This document shows, in pieces, positions 23,780-34,083 of a stretch of 64,000 bases of DNA. How positions within the stretch are numbered: position 1 is the first letter of the stretch; every line of letters begins with the position of its first letter. Below the pieces are notes generated by a model, which saw nothing but the letters and a program-made list of their open reading frames with translations, did no database searches and was not told the origin of the DNA. The position numbers and the translations under genes are program-made. Where the stretch lies: NCBI RefSeq assembly GCF_020509005.1, contig NC_063014.1, forward strand, positions 5,394,001 to 5,458,000. The letters are read 5' to 3'. This stretch comes from Fulvia fulva (Eukaryota > Ascomycota > Dothideomycetes > Mycosphaerellales > Mycosphaerellaceae).

Positions 23780-25372
23780 TTACGCTACATCACACAACAT
23801 CAAATTCCCACCCACCAGATCGCCCGCCAGCACATCAATACTCGCCGTCCTCGAATCCTCAATCCCAAAATTCACAAACATCTCATCGTCCAAAAATCCC
23901 TCATACTTCATGTCCTTAGCCTTCCAGCTAATACTCGTCACATACAACATCTCCGTCAGCGAATTCCGTCCCCTAATCCAGAGCGGCTTCTCCGAGATAG
24001 CATGCATCTGAAACGGCGCCTCGCGCTGAAACATCGTCACAAACGGCTCGTAGCGCGCATGCATCGGTCCGCCGTTGGAGATCTTTTGCTGGAATATCTC
24101 GATGATAAAGGTGTTCGTGGCGTTGGGGAAGCATTCGCCGCGGTTGCACATGGTGATGGAGAGGCTGTTGCTCGCTTGGTGGATTGAGGCTTTCGTGACG
24201 GAGGGGTCCGGGAGGGGGTTGAGGCCTGTGTGTTTCTTCCAGCAGAAGCTGTCGCTGGGTCGAGCATGTTCTGAGAGATCTGGACCGACGGAGCCGTCGG
24301 GCTCGACTTTGGCGAAGACGCGTTGCGGGGCGGTGTCGTGGTGGACGTACATGGTTTTGTTGAAGTCCCAGAAGAAGTAGAAGTTCTTCTCCATGTTGCC
24401 CCAGGGTGGAGGGCGTTGGATTTCGGTGGGGACTTGGAAGGGGTCCATTCCGGAGTCGTTGCCGCGATAGAGGCCCCAGTCCATCAGGAGGCGGAAGTCT
24501 TGTGCCCATTGCCCGAAGCAGGCGTAGTGGGATTGCGAGCCGTAGACGAGGTAAGGGTAGTCTGGACCGTAGGCAACACGCGCATCGTGGGGGCCGATGT
24601 TCAAGTTCAAGGCCATGAGCTTGTCGTGGCAGTTTGGGCTGAAGGTCGCAGGTACTGTCAATGTGCCGCGTGTGTCCAAGTTACAGCTTAAGTTCCCACC
24701 CGCCACGAATTGCGCGTTGCATACTAGCTCTTCTGACCATCCTGATACGTATGGCCTGTCGCGGTCAAACTTCTGCGCAACGGCAATCCAGGTGTCGTTG
24801 TAGTGTGGGTGGGGGATGATGTTCGGGTTGATGGCGAGGATGTTGTCGTGGTCGTAGAAGTTCACGGGGAAGTATTTGCCCTGCGGCACACTCTGGGACC
24901 GGATCTCGTGCCACTTGGAGATATCGGGTACATCGCTCGGGTGTAATGGATCGCCATGGACCTCTGTAGGCAGGCCAGCAGGCACTGCTCCTGTGCTGGG
25001 TGGTGCATGGTCACTCCCGCCGTATGGTGCCTTGTGCTCCTGCTTCGTCTCTTGACCCGTAAACTTGTCCACCGCAGCAAACGGATTCGGGTTCGTTGAC
25101 GGCAACTCGTTGTCCGCCTTCGGCGCTGCTGGGTTGAAAGGGATCGTCTCCTGCTTCTCGCTGCTTGACTGCCCCGGCTGCTTCTGTGTAGGCACGGGAG
25201 TCGCGGGTCCTAGCCAGCCTTGCTCCTCATTGTGGAGGTGTGTCCATTTCTTGAGATACTGTGACGATGAGTCTGTGAAGGAGGGATTGTAGGAGAGTGT
25301 GATGATGGCAATGAAGCCCACTACCAACAGCCCTGTGACAGTTATGAGGCGAGCTTTGCCGGCGACAAGCAT
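23780..25372 (-). CDS. Type II membrane protein, unrecognised, Golgi/secretory
   Basis: Single exon, 530 aa. A short basic N-terminus is followed by one hydrophobic segment (about residues 9-27, LITVTGLLVVGFIAIITLS), then a Pro/Gln/Ser-rich stem to about residue 135, then a lumenal domain: the plan of Golgi glycosyltransferases. The domain holds GGNLSCNLDTRGTLTVPATF, PDYPYLVYGSQSHYACFGQW, NFYFFWDFNKTMYVHHD and several NxS/T sites and paired cysteines. The repeated Y/F-rich strand motifs could be blades of a propeller, as in some beta-mannosyltransferases, but no DxD motif is obvious and I do not recognise the family with confidence. Conserved-looking throughout and intact, so likely functional. 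Its neighbours (GH31, acyltransferase, GT32) fit surface-glycan work, but that is only context. Confidence 0.8.
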   Translation of the reverse strand: MLVAGKARLITVTGLLVVGFIAIITLSYNPSFTDSSSQYLKKWTHLHNEEQGWLGPATPVPTQKQPGQSSSEKQETIPFNPAAPKADNELPSTNPNPFAAVDKFTGQETKQEHKAPYGGSDHAPPSTGAVPAGLPTEVHGDPLHPSDVPDISKWHEIRSQSVPQGKYFPVNFYDHDNILAINPNIIPHPHYNDTWIAVAQKFDRDRPYVSGWSEELVCNAQFVAGGNLSCNLDTRGTLTVPATFSPNCHDKLMALNLNIGPHDARVAYGPDYPYLVYGSQSHYACFGQWAQDFRLLMDWGLYRGNDSGMDPFQVPTEIQRPPPWGNMEKNFYFFWDFNKTMYVHHDTAPQRVFAKVEPDGSVGPDLSEHARPSDSFCWKKHTGLNPLPDPSVTKASIHQASNSLSITMCNRGECFPNATNTFIIEIFQQKISNGGPMHARYEPFVTMFQREAPFQMHAISEKPLWIRGRNSLTEMLYVTSISWKAKDMKYEGFLDDEMFVNFGIEDSRTASIDVLAGDLVGGNLMLCDVA

Positions 25373-26215
25373 TGCTATTGTGTCCAGACCTTATTCTTGG
25401 CCTGACAGTAGCACCGTGTGCGGTCACGAAACAGCACGGATCTTGTGTGCACAAGACTGCATGGCACAGAAAGTACTGCCTGGAGGCTGGCGTGTGTCTG
25501 CTGGCAGGACGTCGCGCGCACATGTGTGGTGCTGGCTAAGGTGAAAGCTACTCGGCAAGGCTAACGGCGGATCCCAGTCGCCAACTTTACCTTACACAGT
25601 TACCTGTCGTCCCTGTGCACTCGAGGGAGCAGCCGCCACGGCAAGTCGGTAACCCTCATCAAGACCACCACTATAAAATCTGGCTTTGGGAAAGGGATAC
25701 GGGAGCCAAATCCTGCCAAGCAATCCTCTCCTCCAACTTTCCAACAAGATCGTCGGAGTCCTCGGTGGTCCCTCTCAAAACAGCCAAACTCCCACTACTT
25801 CCACTTCCACTTCCACTTCTGTGGCGCCAACCACAGTCTACTACACCTCCCTTTCCTTCACTCCCCTACCCCGCTTGCTCTGCATCCGCAGGCGTTCTCC
25901 CCAACGCCCAAATTCCCAGATTTACTCTCCTGCACTTCTGCGGCGCCGAAGTTTGCCATGCGGGTCTTCCACTCGCTTGGGCCTAGCCCAATCTGCAATG
26001 CAGGTGCTTGCGCTTGAGCTTATTCGTGGTTGGTGGATGATGCAATTTGTACAAAGGACGGCTCGCGAATGACGTGGCGCAACGCGAACATGAACGACCA
26101 ACGCGCAACGAGATGAGAAGGAACAAGGAGAAGCACGCGATCATCATTATTGAGCAGGGGGGATGAATTCACTAGGCGAGAATAACGCTGTACTGTATCA
26201 TTTCGTGACTCTATG
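25373..26215. other. Intergenic with a short TCCACT tandem repeat
   Basis: About 840 bp. Contains four tandem copies of a 6-bp unit (CTTCCA-type, about 25798-25823) in a pyrimidine-rich tract, typical of fungal promoter regions. It lies upstream of the type II membrane protein gene. No gene seen. Confidence 0.5.
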
Positions 26216-27778
26216 CTATGCCTGCTGTGAGGCTTTGCGCTGCTCGCGACTCTGCTGCATTTCTGTATGCGATTCCTTCTTGGGCTGTGTGAGCTGGTAG
26301 CAAAATTGCGCGAATTTGATCGCAGGGTCGTCGATCAGAGCTGTCGTGAGCTCGGCGACGTAGAATGTCAGTGGCAGTAGGATAGCTTGCGCTATTATGT
26401 AGTTCAGCTCGAGACCGAAAGGACCCCATTGAGGTAGCTTGAACGAGTCTGCCCAGCCTGGGATGTTCAGGGCGTGGGAGTAGTTGACGAAGCCGACTGC
26501 AGCGTACAGGCGGTCGCCGACGATCCATAGTATCGGTCCGTGCATGAGGTAGAACATGTATGATATCCGTCCGAGGTATTGGCAGAAACGCCCTTCGAAG
26601 AAGCGCTTCAGCCAGGAGATGCGTGGGATGCAGAGCACTGCAAGGACTGCGGCCCAGAAGAGGAAGAACCAGCGATAGTCAAAGACCGCCTGTGGCTTGA
26701 GGAAGCAGAGATAGTACCATCCAGGGGAGTTCTTACAATGCTCCATTGTCGCGTTGTTGCCCGGCACTCCGCCGAGAAGAATACTAACAAGCATGCCAAC
26801 GTAGGCCAGCGGCGTGCTGTATCTGCTCATTGCCTTGATCCAGTCGGGTTGCTTGTCACTCAGTGAGAGCTGGTCAATGTCGCAGAGAATCATTCCACCG
26901 ATGAACATGGAGTAGTGCGCTCCGTCCACGATGTACATGAAGTAGAAGCACAGCAGGCACTCGCACCATAACCTGGCTGACCGCGTGCAGCGGGAGAAAG
27001 CCATAATTGCAGTGTAGATGGTGATGGATCCTCTCATTTCGACTGGGATGGACCAGACATGCTTTTGTTGTTGTAGGATGATATCGCCGCCAGTGTTCCA
27101 GATGTTTGTAAAGTTCTTGAAATCGCAATACCATTGCCAAATCTCATCTCGTAGGTTCCCTTGAGGCTTGAAGTCTGATCCAATGCCAATGTGCGGTAGT
27201 ATGATGAAGCCGAAGGTCACCACTATAATTGGCACGTACAAACGCAGCCATCGTCTGAAGAGTGCCGAACCCACGTTGTTTCCAAGGTTGACGTAGTCGC
27301 CGCTCTCTATTAATGATAGAGGTTTCGAGGACAGGACGTAGCCAGATATGACGAAGAATGTTGCGACTGCATAGTGGCCTCCGCTGAAGAACGTCCTCAC
27401 GATCGGGAATGCAATGAAGTAGTATTCCTTGTCCCAGCCGAAGGTGTTCTCGGCCTTTGTGCTGCCGCCCATGATCGCATGCGCCCATAGTCCATGATGC
27501 AGACAGTAGACCAGTAATGCTGCGAATCCTCTTATGCCATCCAGATATGCTGTCCGCCGCAGCTTCGAGGTTTTGTTCGTCTTCACCTGCAGAAACGAGG
27601 GCCTCAATCCAGACATCCTCGATGCTGCGAACTCCAGCAACAAGCCAACCTGCGCCTTCGTCTTCTCCACGGGTGTCGGGGGCCGTTCATCTTCATTCAG
27701 TGTCGAGTCTGAATCCACCTCGAGCTCGCCCTGTTCGAGCAGTCCCAGCGACTTCTCCCTCTCCGGTGTTCCCGCCAT
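26216..27778 (-). CDS. Acyltransferase-3 family membrane protein
   Basis: Single exon, 520 aa from the ATG at 27778 (MAGTPEREKS). An acidic cytoplasmic N-terminus leads to TAYLDGIRGFAALLVYCLHHG, the first-helix signature of the acyltransferase_3 family, in which the His is thought to be catalytic. About ten hydrophobic segments follow (VATFFVISGYVLSS, YVPIIVVTFGFIILPH, FFLFWAAVLAVLCIP, YMFYLMHGPILWI and others). The family moves acyl groups, often acetyl, onto sugars, lipids or small molecules in the membrane. Substrate unknown. The C-terminus is Lys/Gln-rich and cytosolic. Intact. Confidence 0.88.
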   Translation of the reverse strand: MAGTPEREKSLGLLEQGELEVDSDSTLNEDERPPTPVEKTKAQVGLLLEFAASRMSGLRPSFLQVKTNKTSKLRRTAYLDGIRGFAALLVYCLHHGLWAHAIMGGSTKAENTFGWDKEYYFIAFPIVRTFFSGGHYAVATFFVISGYVLSSKPLSLIESGDYVNLGNNVGSALFRRWLRLYVPIIVVTFGFIILPHIGIGSDFKPQGNLRDEIWQWYCDFKNFTNIWNTGGDIILQQQKHVWSIPVEMRGSITIYTAIMAFSRCTRSARLWCECLLCFYFMYIVDGAHYSMFIGGMILCDIDQLSLSDKQPDWIKAMSRYSTPLAYVGMLVSILLGGVPGNNATMEHCKNSPGWYYLCFLKPQAVFDYRWFFLFWAAVLAVLCIPRISWLKRFFEGRFCQYLGRISYMFYLMHGPILWIVGDRLYAAVGFVNYSHALNIPGWADSFKLPQWGPFGLELNYIIAQAILLPLTFYVAELTTALIDDPAIKFAQFCYQLTQPKKESHTEMQQSREQRKASQQA

Positions 27779-28198
27779 CTTTCCAAGGTCCAAAAGACTG
27801 CGCAGCGCTCACCAAGACTCCCCAATGCTCATATCACGATATCGATGTTGGTGGAGATTCGGCGATAGGGGTGATGTCGACGGTGGATACTGGATACTGC
27901 TTGGTGGATTGGTAAATTCGCTATCGTTTGGTAGCCAACAATCCCAAGGGTAATCGGTAATCGCAAGAAGCTCATGCAGTACAGTAGCACGATGGGGCAG
28001 CGCAGGACTAGCCAGTAGCGGGTACGGGTGCCGGCGGACCGATGGGGCAAGTTTCGATTTCCCAAGCAGGATTTCGCGGCACCAGCTGGCAGCAGGTGAC
28101 AAACGACAAGACAACAAGACACGGACGCGCGCTCCTCGGCGGAGTTGCGATGTGTTGAGGTATCTCCCGATTGAGCAGCAGCCGCTCCACTCACAGCA

Positions 28199-28230
<32 letters not shown>

Positions 28231-29165
28231 TGCAGATGCTGCTGTCTGAGCCTGTATCGCCCAGCGTCTGCACACAACGCTCACAATCCCTCTTTCCACG
28301 CTTCCAACGTTGCGGGCACCCCCTTTGATCTCGGTGCGGCGCGTGTAATGCTGGTAATGCTATTAATGATGCGATGGGATCGCGTTCCTGCGTCGCTTCA
28401 GCGCTGTGCAGGCTGTGCAGCACGCAAAGGGGTGCCTGCGTTTGTCTAGCGATGCTCCCAATCTGAGATCTGCACCACTCCCCGCAGTCCTTCAATCGTC
28501 CGCCGCAACGGTGCCACTCCCGCCGTGGCAGTGGAACTGATTGCGGTGCAGTGTGTGCTGTGATAGGGTGTCGATGCGAAAGTGTCTGTCCCACCACTCT
28601 TTTGCCTCTTGGTGCACAGTGTTGTGAGTCGCCGGATGGCCCGAGGCTGAGCGATTATGTGCACTGTCGTTGGCCGAGCATGTGAAAGCAGTTTTCGGTG
28701 CAAAATATGCCTCGGATGGCCACTTGCGACTTGCTGCACTGGCCACAGGTGCACAGCCTCTCGCCCACGCTGCAGGCGGAACAAGGTTCGCTGCGATACA
28801 GTATCATCAACGTGCAGCGCCCCCAGCCATGCCCCCGGTCATTACGCCTCCACTTCGGCTGGGCATGGCCGCCGGCTTGCACTGCTAGCTAGCTGTTAGT
28901 CGGTATGCTTCGACTGGTCTGGCTGGGGTGCCCACACGGCCACTAGATCCATGCCGATATGAATTGGACACTTTGAGGAGTTCTGCCTGTCTATCCTTGC
29001 ATGACGTTTCTCTAGTGTCCACACATTCGCTTTCCCTCGCTTCACAAGACTGTCGCCGTCGCCGTCGCTGTTTGCATGTGCATGCCCATCCCTTGTTGAA
29101 CAGCAGCAGCAGCCAAACCTCGAGGATCAACAGTACATACACTCGCTAGTCGACATTGGATATCC
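27779..29165. other. Divergent intergenic region with a CT microsatellite
   Basis: About 1.4 kb between two divergently transcribed genes, holding both promoters. A CT/TC tract of about 33 nt lies at 28199-28232 with one interruption. Long minus-strand open frames (up to 262 codons, 27809-28597) read through it and are Arg/Ser-rich chance frames. Confidence 0.55.
28199..28232. repeat. (CT)n microsatellite
   Basis: Two blocks of CT repeats split by a single A, in the shared upstream region. Pyrimidine tracts are common in fungal promoters; this one is also a likely length-polymorphic site. Confidence 0.8.
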
Positions 29166-30467
29166 ATGGGGCGAACGACGTCGCGCGGCGCCGACGAGAA
29201 GTTGAAGCTGATGAGTCCCTCGCGAAAGGAGGGCCTTCAGATTGGCGTGCCGAAGCAATTGCAACGAGTCCTGCTGCCAGCATGCGCGGCGCTACTCTTC
29301 CTCTTCTTCGTCACCGCAGGAAACTGGAGCAGCGCAACAGAAGGGGTGAAAAAGGTGCTGCACAAAAGGCCCGCACACTTTCCCCGGAAGATATGGCAGA
29401 CGTGGAAGGTCGACCCCATGCGCTTTGAAGAGAGGGACCACAACACTGCACAAACCTGGATCATCAAGAACCCAGACTACCGATACGAAGTCCTGACGGA
29501 CCAGAACGACCTGGCCTATGTCGAGACACACTTTGGTCCGGAAGGTCTGAACCGACCCGATATCGTCTTCATGTACAGAGAGCTCACGGCGCGCATCATC
29601 AAGGCCGACCTGCTGCGCTACATGATCATGTACGTCGAGGGCGGCATCTACACCGACATCGACGTCGAAGCCCTCAAGCCTGCGAACCACTTCATCCCCC
29701 AGCGATGGAACGAGAAGGACGTGGACATGGTCATTGGTGTCGAGATTGACCAGCCCGAGTTCAAGGATCACCCAGTGCTGGGCTCAAAGAGCATGTCATT
29801 CTGCCAATGGACATTCATGACCAAGCCGCGGCTGCCAGTCATGCTCACGCTGATTGAGAACATCATGATGTGGCTCCGCGGCGTGGCCATGGAACAGAAC
29901 AAGCCAATCTCTCAGATCGAGTTGGACTTTGATCAAGTTATTAGCGGAACAGGTCCATCTGCTTTCACCAAAGCGATCCTGGCAGACATGTCGAAGAACA
30001 CCGGACGAACAGTTACCTGGGACGAGTTTCACGATCTGAACGAGTCCAAGCTGGTTGGCGGTGTACTCGTCCTTACCGTCGAGGCATTCGCCGCTGGCCA
30101 AGGTCACTCCGATTCTGGCACACACGAGGGTCGCCAAGCGCTGGTTCGCCACCACTACCACGCGTCCGGGTGGCCAACTGCTCATCCACGATTCAACCAC
30201 CCTATGTTCGGCGAAGTCGAGCGCTGCAACTGGGTCCCTGACTGCGTGCGCGCCTGGGACGAGAACACTGCCACCTGGGAGCACATGACGCCCGAAGACA
30301 AGATGCAACAACTCGAAGTCGCGCGCACCAATGCCGAGGCAGCACAAAAACAGGCCGAAGACGCGTACCGGGAAGCAGAAGCCAAGGGCGAGCAAGCGCC
30401 ACCTCCGCCACCACCTCCAGGCGCACCGGGCGCACCACCCCTCGCCGAGTTCCTGAACCCAGAGTGA
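29166..30467 (+). CDS. GT32 family glycosyltransferase, Och1-like (alpha-1,6-mannosyltransferase)
   Basis: Single exon, 433 aa, type II membrane plan: cytosolic N-terminus, one hydrophobic anchor (about residues 33-51), then the catalytic domain. FPRKIWQTWKVDP and NPDYRYEVLTD open the domain; LLRYMIMYVEGGIYTDIDVEAL (about 149-170) contains the DxD metal/nucleotide-sugar site Asp164 and Asp166. GT32 members of this form extend N-glycan outer chains in the Golgi; Och1 or Hoc1 function is inferred from family. The C-terminus is unusual: a charged helix likely to form a coiled coil (about 380-405), then a poly-proline and Gly/Ala/Pro tail. Intact. Confidence 0.85.
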   Translation: MGRTTSRGADEKLKLMSPSRKEGLQIGVPKQLQRVLLPACAALLFLFFVTAGNWSSATEGVKKVLHKRPAHFPRKIWQTWKVDPMRFEERDHNTAQTWIIKNPDYRYEVLTDQNDLAYVETHFGPEGLNRPDIVFMYRELTARIIKADLLRYMIMYVEGGIYTDIDVEALKPANHFIPQRWNEKDVDMVIGVEIDQPEFKDHPVLGSKSMSFCQWTFMTKPRLPVMLTLIENIMMWLRGVAMEQNKPISQIELDFDQVISGTGPSAFTKAILADMSKNTGRTVTWDEFHDLNESKLVGGVLVLTVEAFAAGQGHSDSGTHEGRQALVRHHYHASGWPTAHPRFNHPMFGEVERCNWVPDCVRAWDENTATWEHMTPEDKMQQLEVARTNAEAAQKQAEDAYREAEAKGEQAPPPPPPPGAPGAPPLAEFLNPE

Positions 30468-32400
30468 ACACCACCGAATCCTCAGGGATCGCGTTAGAGC
30501 GGACATTTTCCTTTTTCGACGCGTATACCACCCATGTACAGAGGCGTTCGGGGCGAGAGAGGGAGTAGACGGCCACAGCAGGCCCAGGCAGCATCTGGAA
30601 CGGCGTTTTTGGGGGGTCCTCTTTTACTTTTGTACAGACAGTTGCATCTCTGAAAACCTTCCGCGACTCGGCAGAAGTGATGCATCGCGTGTCATACACA
30701 CTTATCGCGGCATGGCATCCCTGCCTCGCGCCAGGATAGAGCGGGAGCCGCCGGGGGAAAAATGGACGTGTCAGGATATTTTAAGGCGCTTCGCGAGCTT
30801 CTTGACGTTTTAAAGCTTTGACAAATGTCAAAATCAACCACAGCAAAGATTTGGGAGGGGGAGGGGAAGGGGATGTCGATGGACGAGGTCGTGTTGTGCT
30901 CGCGGACGGCAGCAGGCCAGCAGGGAGACTACGAGGTCACGACCGAAGGAGATGAAGACGGCAGGACGTTAATGATAATCGCATGGCCGCAGGCCGAGAG
31001 AACCACATCTGCATCACCAGCACTGCTGCTGTACAACTCACAAGCGTCTGGGTACAGTGCGCAGTATACACGCATCGTAGCACCCAGCAGCATGCACATG
31101 CCGGCAACGCGCAGCCCTGGAACCGGCAGTGCCAGTGATCGTGGTACAGCACCTCATCGATGCGGTGAATAGGGCAGCTGATAATGGCGCATTGCAGAAG
31201 GAAAGAAACACCCACACTTCAACGATCTCGATCCACCTGCACAACGCGACTCACCAACTCCTCTTCTGCCGAGAACACAACCCAGTGATGTGTTATCTGA
31301 TCACCACCCTGTCGAACCTGTTTTTCTCCCCCGTCCGGCAAGTCCACACGACCCCAAAGTAGAAATCCTGTCAAAGCAGGTGAGCGATGGCGCACTCTGC
31401 ATCACACCTCGGCGCAAACCTTCAAGGCGACGATTCTCCTGCACCACATTCTCCGCCGTGTTGATCAACCATACTTTCCAGCTCCATACGAGAAACCCGA
31501 AGCACGCTGCACGCTGCACGCTGCACATCATCTAGGCTATTTCACCGAGAGTACCTCCTACTTCGTGAGGCAAAGATGATCCACAATCGACAACGAGGAA
31601 AGCCGACAGTGACAGAAGTCGTTGTATAGCGATCAATGTGATCGGGACTGTCGCTGCATTGGAACTTTATTACCGAGGAGATTGTTCCGACCCTTCGTGC
31701 CTTCCTCCTTTTGCAGCGCAGGCCGAAGTGGAAGGGGCCAGCTGGCTGTCGTTTTAGGTCAGATCGCACTTGAGCAGACCGTGTCTTGGCTGTGGCTGTT
31801 TATCTTTGAGATATAGGGATAGCGGCTTGTCAACGGGTTTTTCGTAGGGCCAGACTGCTGCTGGTGATGTCGAAACATAGACCTCCATGCCCGCTCGTTG
31901 TGGCCATAAAACCACATCCTGTCTGCTCATATCCGCACCCATGATCTCGATACATACCGCACATCAGTAATTATTTCCCTGCCCTCAAAGTAAAGCAAAC
32001 TCCCTGCATACCACGCGACTTCTTTGTTGCGTGCCGCTGCCAAGCTTCTAAAGATGGTGGCCCAGGAGGATACTTTTACTTCCAACGTTGCGGGAAACTA
32101 CAATCTTAGCTGGAAAAGCCTATTTGCGCCACCCGTGGTTCTGGGGTGGGCTTCTTGGTAGATTTCTTCAACGTCTTCACATCGACAAGTAGAGCCGTGA
32201 TGGATTCGATGCAAATATAGATGGAGGAAGAGAATATGCTGTCGGGATGTACAGCTACTGTACCACGGTCCTCGAATCGAAGTGCCAGCGTGCTGGATCT
32301 TTTCAAAGCACAGCAAGACTCAAGTTTGAGGCAAGGACAGCGGTTCATCTCGTCGAGAACTTCCGTAGCATCTACAGTATGACAGTCTCCACCTCACATC
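30468..32400. other. Long intergenic region, no gene seen
   Basis: About 1.9 kb between two genes that converge. It is GC-normal with many short frames on both strands and no domain resemblance. A non-coding RNA could be hidden here but nothing in the sequence supports one. Confidence 0.5.
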
Positions 32401-34083
32401 TTACACCACCCTACCCCCACCAACAGGTACATGCAACCCATGAAACCCAATCCCCACCGCCTTCCCAACCTCAGCCCTCCCCACCTCCCTCATCGTCCTC
32501 GCATCAAGACACAGCAAATAACTCCTCCCCGTCTCTCCATCAAACACCACAGTCAAAACATGTCCCTCATCCTCCTCCACCGCTCCCGGCAGCGGCAGAA
32601 AGATCGGCTCCGAAGGTGTATGTCTGTAACACTCCCATCGAACACATTCCCCAGTCTGCGTGTCCGTCTTGCCCAGGGAATCGTTGAAGGATGATTTGCC
32701 TTGATCGATCAAAGACCACACGTAGCGATGTGGTTTGCGGCGGTAGTTGGGGTTGATGTTGGGGAGGTCGCCGGCTTTTGGGGAGGGGATGGAGGTGAGC
32801 TGTTGTGCTTTGCCGATCGTTGAGCTCTTGCTCTTTGACGCAGGGATGTTGGCGAGTTTGTAGCGGGTGAGGCTGACTTTGACGCTGTCGCGACACGCGA
32901 AGGAGCTGGCGCCGGGTCCCGTGGAGACGAGGTTCTGGTAGTAGAGGCGATGGAGGATGTCTAGATTTGGGAACGTGCAGGCTTCCCAGATGATGTCGAT
33001 AGCGTTTTCGTTGTCGTTGCTGGGTTGCTCCCACGCATTTGTTGTGTGGAAGCAGAAGAAAGCTGGTGATTCGAACTTCTTCACAAGACCACGGCCGTGT
33101 CGTCGATCTATGACTAGCCAGATTGCCTTGGCATTGGGGTCGAAGTCGGCCATGGCGTCCATGAGGTTTCGCTCCCATAGCAAGCTAGCGCCTGCGCCTT
33201 TGAAGTGTGCTGGCCAGATGCATAAGACGATGAAGTTGTCGGTCATCGATATGGAGTGAATGTAAGCGGCCTTGATGTCACGACCTGCTATCTCGGCCAG
33301 AATCTCGACATCGCCCGTCCGGGTGTTGGCACGGAATACGCGATAGACTTGGCGAGCTCCGAAGGCAATGTTGTAGTTGAACACATGCCCAGTCTCGGCA
33401 TCGTATGCTGGATGTGCACATGATAGAGGTCCAGTCAACGATGGATGTAGATGATCTTGCCTGGTGACGCCCAGTGGCTCCAGGGTATCCGCGTCGAAGG
33501 TCTTGGTGGCATGGTTGTCGGTCGTGGTGGTTATCACTCGGCGACCAGATATTTTGCCGCTCTCATGCTCTGCTCGCTTGATGTCCTGAGGCAGTGTCTC
33601 CTGGAAGCCGACGCCGATGTTGATACTCGTAACCGATTTATCAGGCAGGTTCGGCTCGAAGACTGCCTTGAACTTCTTGTAGAAGCTGTCACATGGATCT
33701 CGTTTTTGACCAAATGTGATACCGTCCAACTTCCCGGTCCTTCGTGCTGCATCGATCATGTCGTCGGTCTGATTGTAGGAAGAATAGAAGACTTTGTTGC
33801 AAGCGCCATTCTCGCCGGCAGTAAGTTCGAATCTATGAGTCGTGGTAAAGCCATCAAACCAGTGATCTACTGTTACATGGCCGTCTTCTGAATTGCTTCT
33901 GGGTACCTTGTAAGCACCTGGGCCTGTTCTGCACAGCGTGCCGGCGACATGGGTTGGGAAGTGACCAGATATCTCGAGCTCAATCTGGTCTTTCGTGTCT
34001 TCTAGATTGTTGAAGGCTGCTGCATTGGGCCAGTCCCCGAAGTGCTTCTCAGCATTGTTGTTCAACTTGCTGTGTGCCTGCAT
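32401..34083 (-). CDS. Carotenoid cleavage oxygenase family (RPE65/CCD-type)
   Basis: Single exon, 560 aa from the ATG at 34083. Family features in order: DWPNAAAFNNLED near the start, HVAGTLCRTGPGAY at about 45-58, and the four iron-binding His: H224 (SCAHPAYD), H276 (AYIHSISMTD), H346 (FCFHTTNAWEQ) and H548 (GIGFHGLHVP) close to the C-terminus. All four are present, so an Fe(II) dioxygenase is expected. Fungal members cleave beta-carotene (CarX-type), torulene (CarT-type) or stilbenes; no carotenoid biosynthesis gene is in the window, so the substrate is open. No signal peptide. An in-frame ATG 11 codons upstream exists but the extra residues do not look conserved. Confidence 0.9.
   Translation of the reverse strand: MQAHSKLNNNAEKHFGDWPNAAAFNNLEDTKDQIELEISGHFPTHVAGTLCRTGPGAYKVPRSNSEDGHVTVDHWFDGFTTTHRFELTAGENGACNKVFYSSYNQTDDMIDAARRTGKLDGITFGQKRDPCDSFYKKFKAVFEPNLPDKSVTSINIGVGFQETLPQDIKRAEHESGKISGRRVITTTTDNHATKTFDADTLEPLGVTRQDHLHPSLTGPLSCAHPAYDAETGHVFNYNIAFGARQVYRVFRANTRTGDVEILAEIAGRDIKAAYIHSISMTDNFIVLCIWPAHFKGAGASLLWERNLMDAMADFDPNAKAIWLVIDRRHGRGLVKKFESPAFFCFHTTNAWEQPSNDNENAIDIIWEACTFPNLDILHRLYYQNLVSTGPGASSFACRDSVKVSLTRYKLANIPASKSKSSTIGKAQQLTSIPSPKAGDLPNINPNYRRKPHRYVWSLIDQGKSSFNDSLGKTDTQTGECVRWECYRHTPSEPIFLPLPGAVEEDEGHVLTVVFDGETGRSYLLCLDARTMREVGRAEVGKAVGIGFHGLHVPVGGGRVV

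Noticed and set aside
23973..24509. 178-codon minus-strand frame rich in Arg/Pro
   Set aside because: Shadow of the type II membrane protein gene in another frame.
27809..28597. 262-codon minus-strand open frame
   Set aside because: Runs across the CT microsatellite, is Arg/Ser-rich and lacks any domain; lies in a divergent promoter region.
32567..33178. 203-codon minus-strand frame
   Set aside because: Shadow of the carotenoid oxygenase in another frame.
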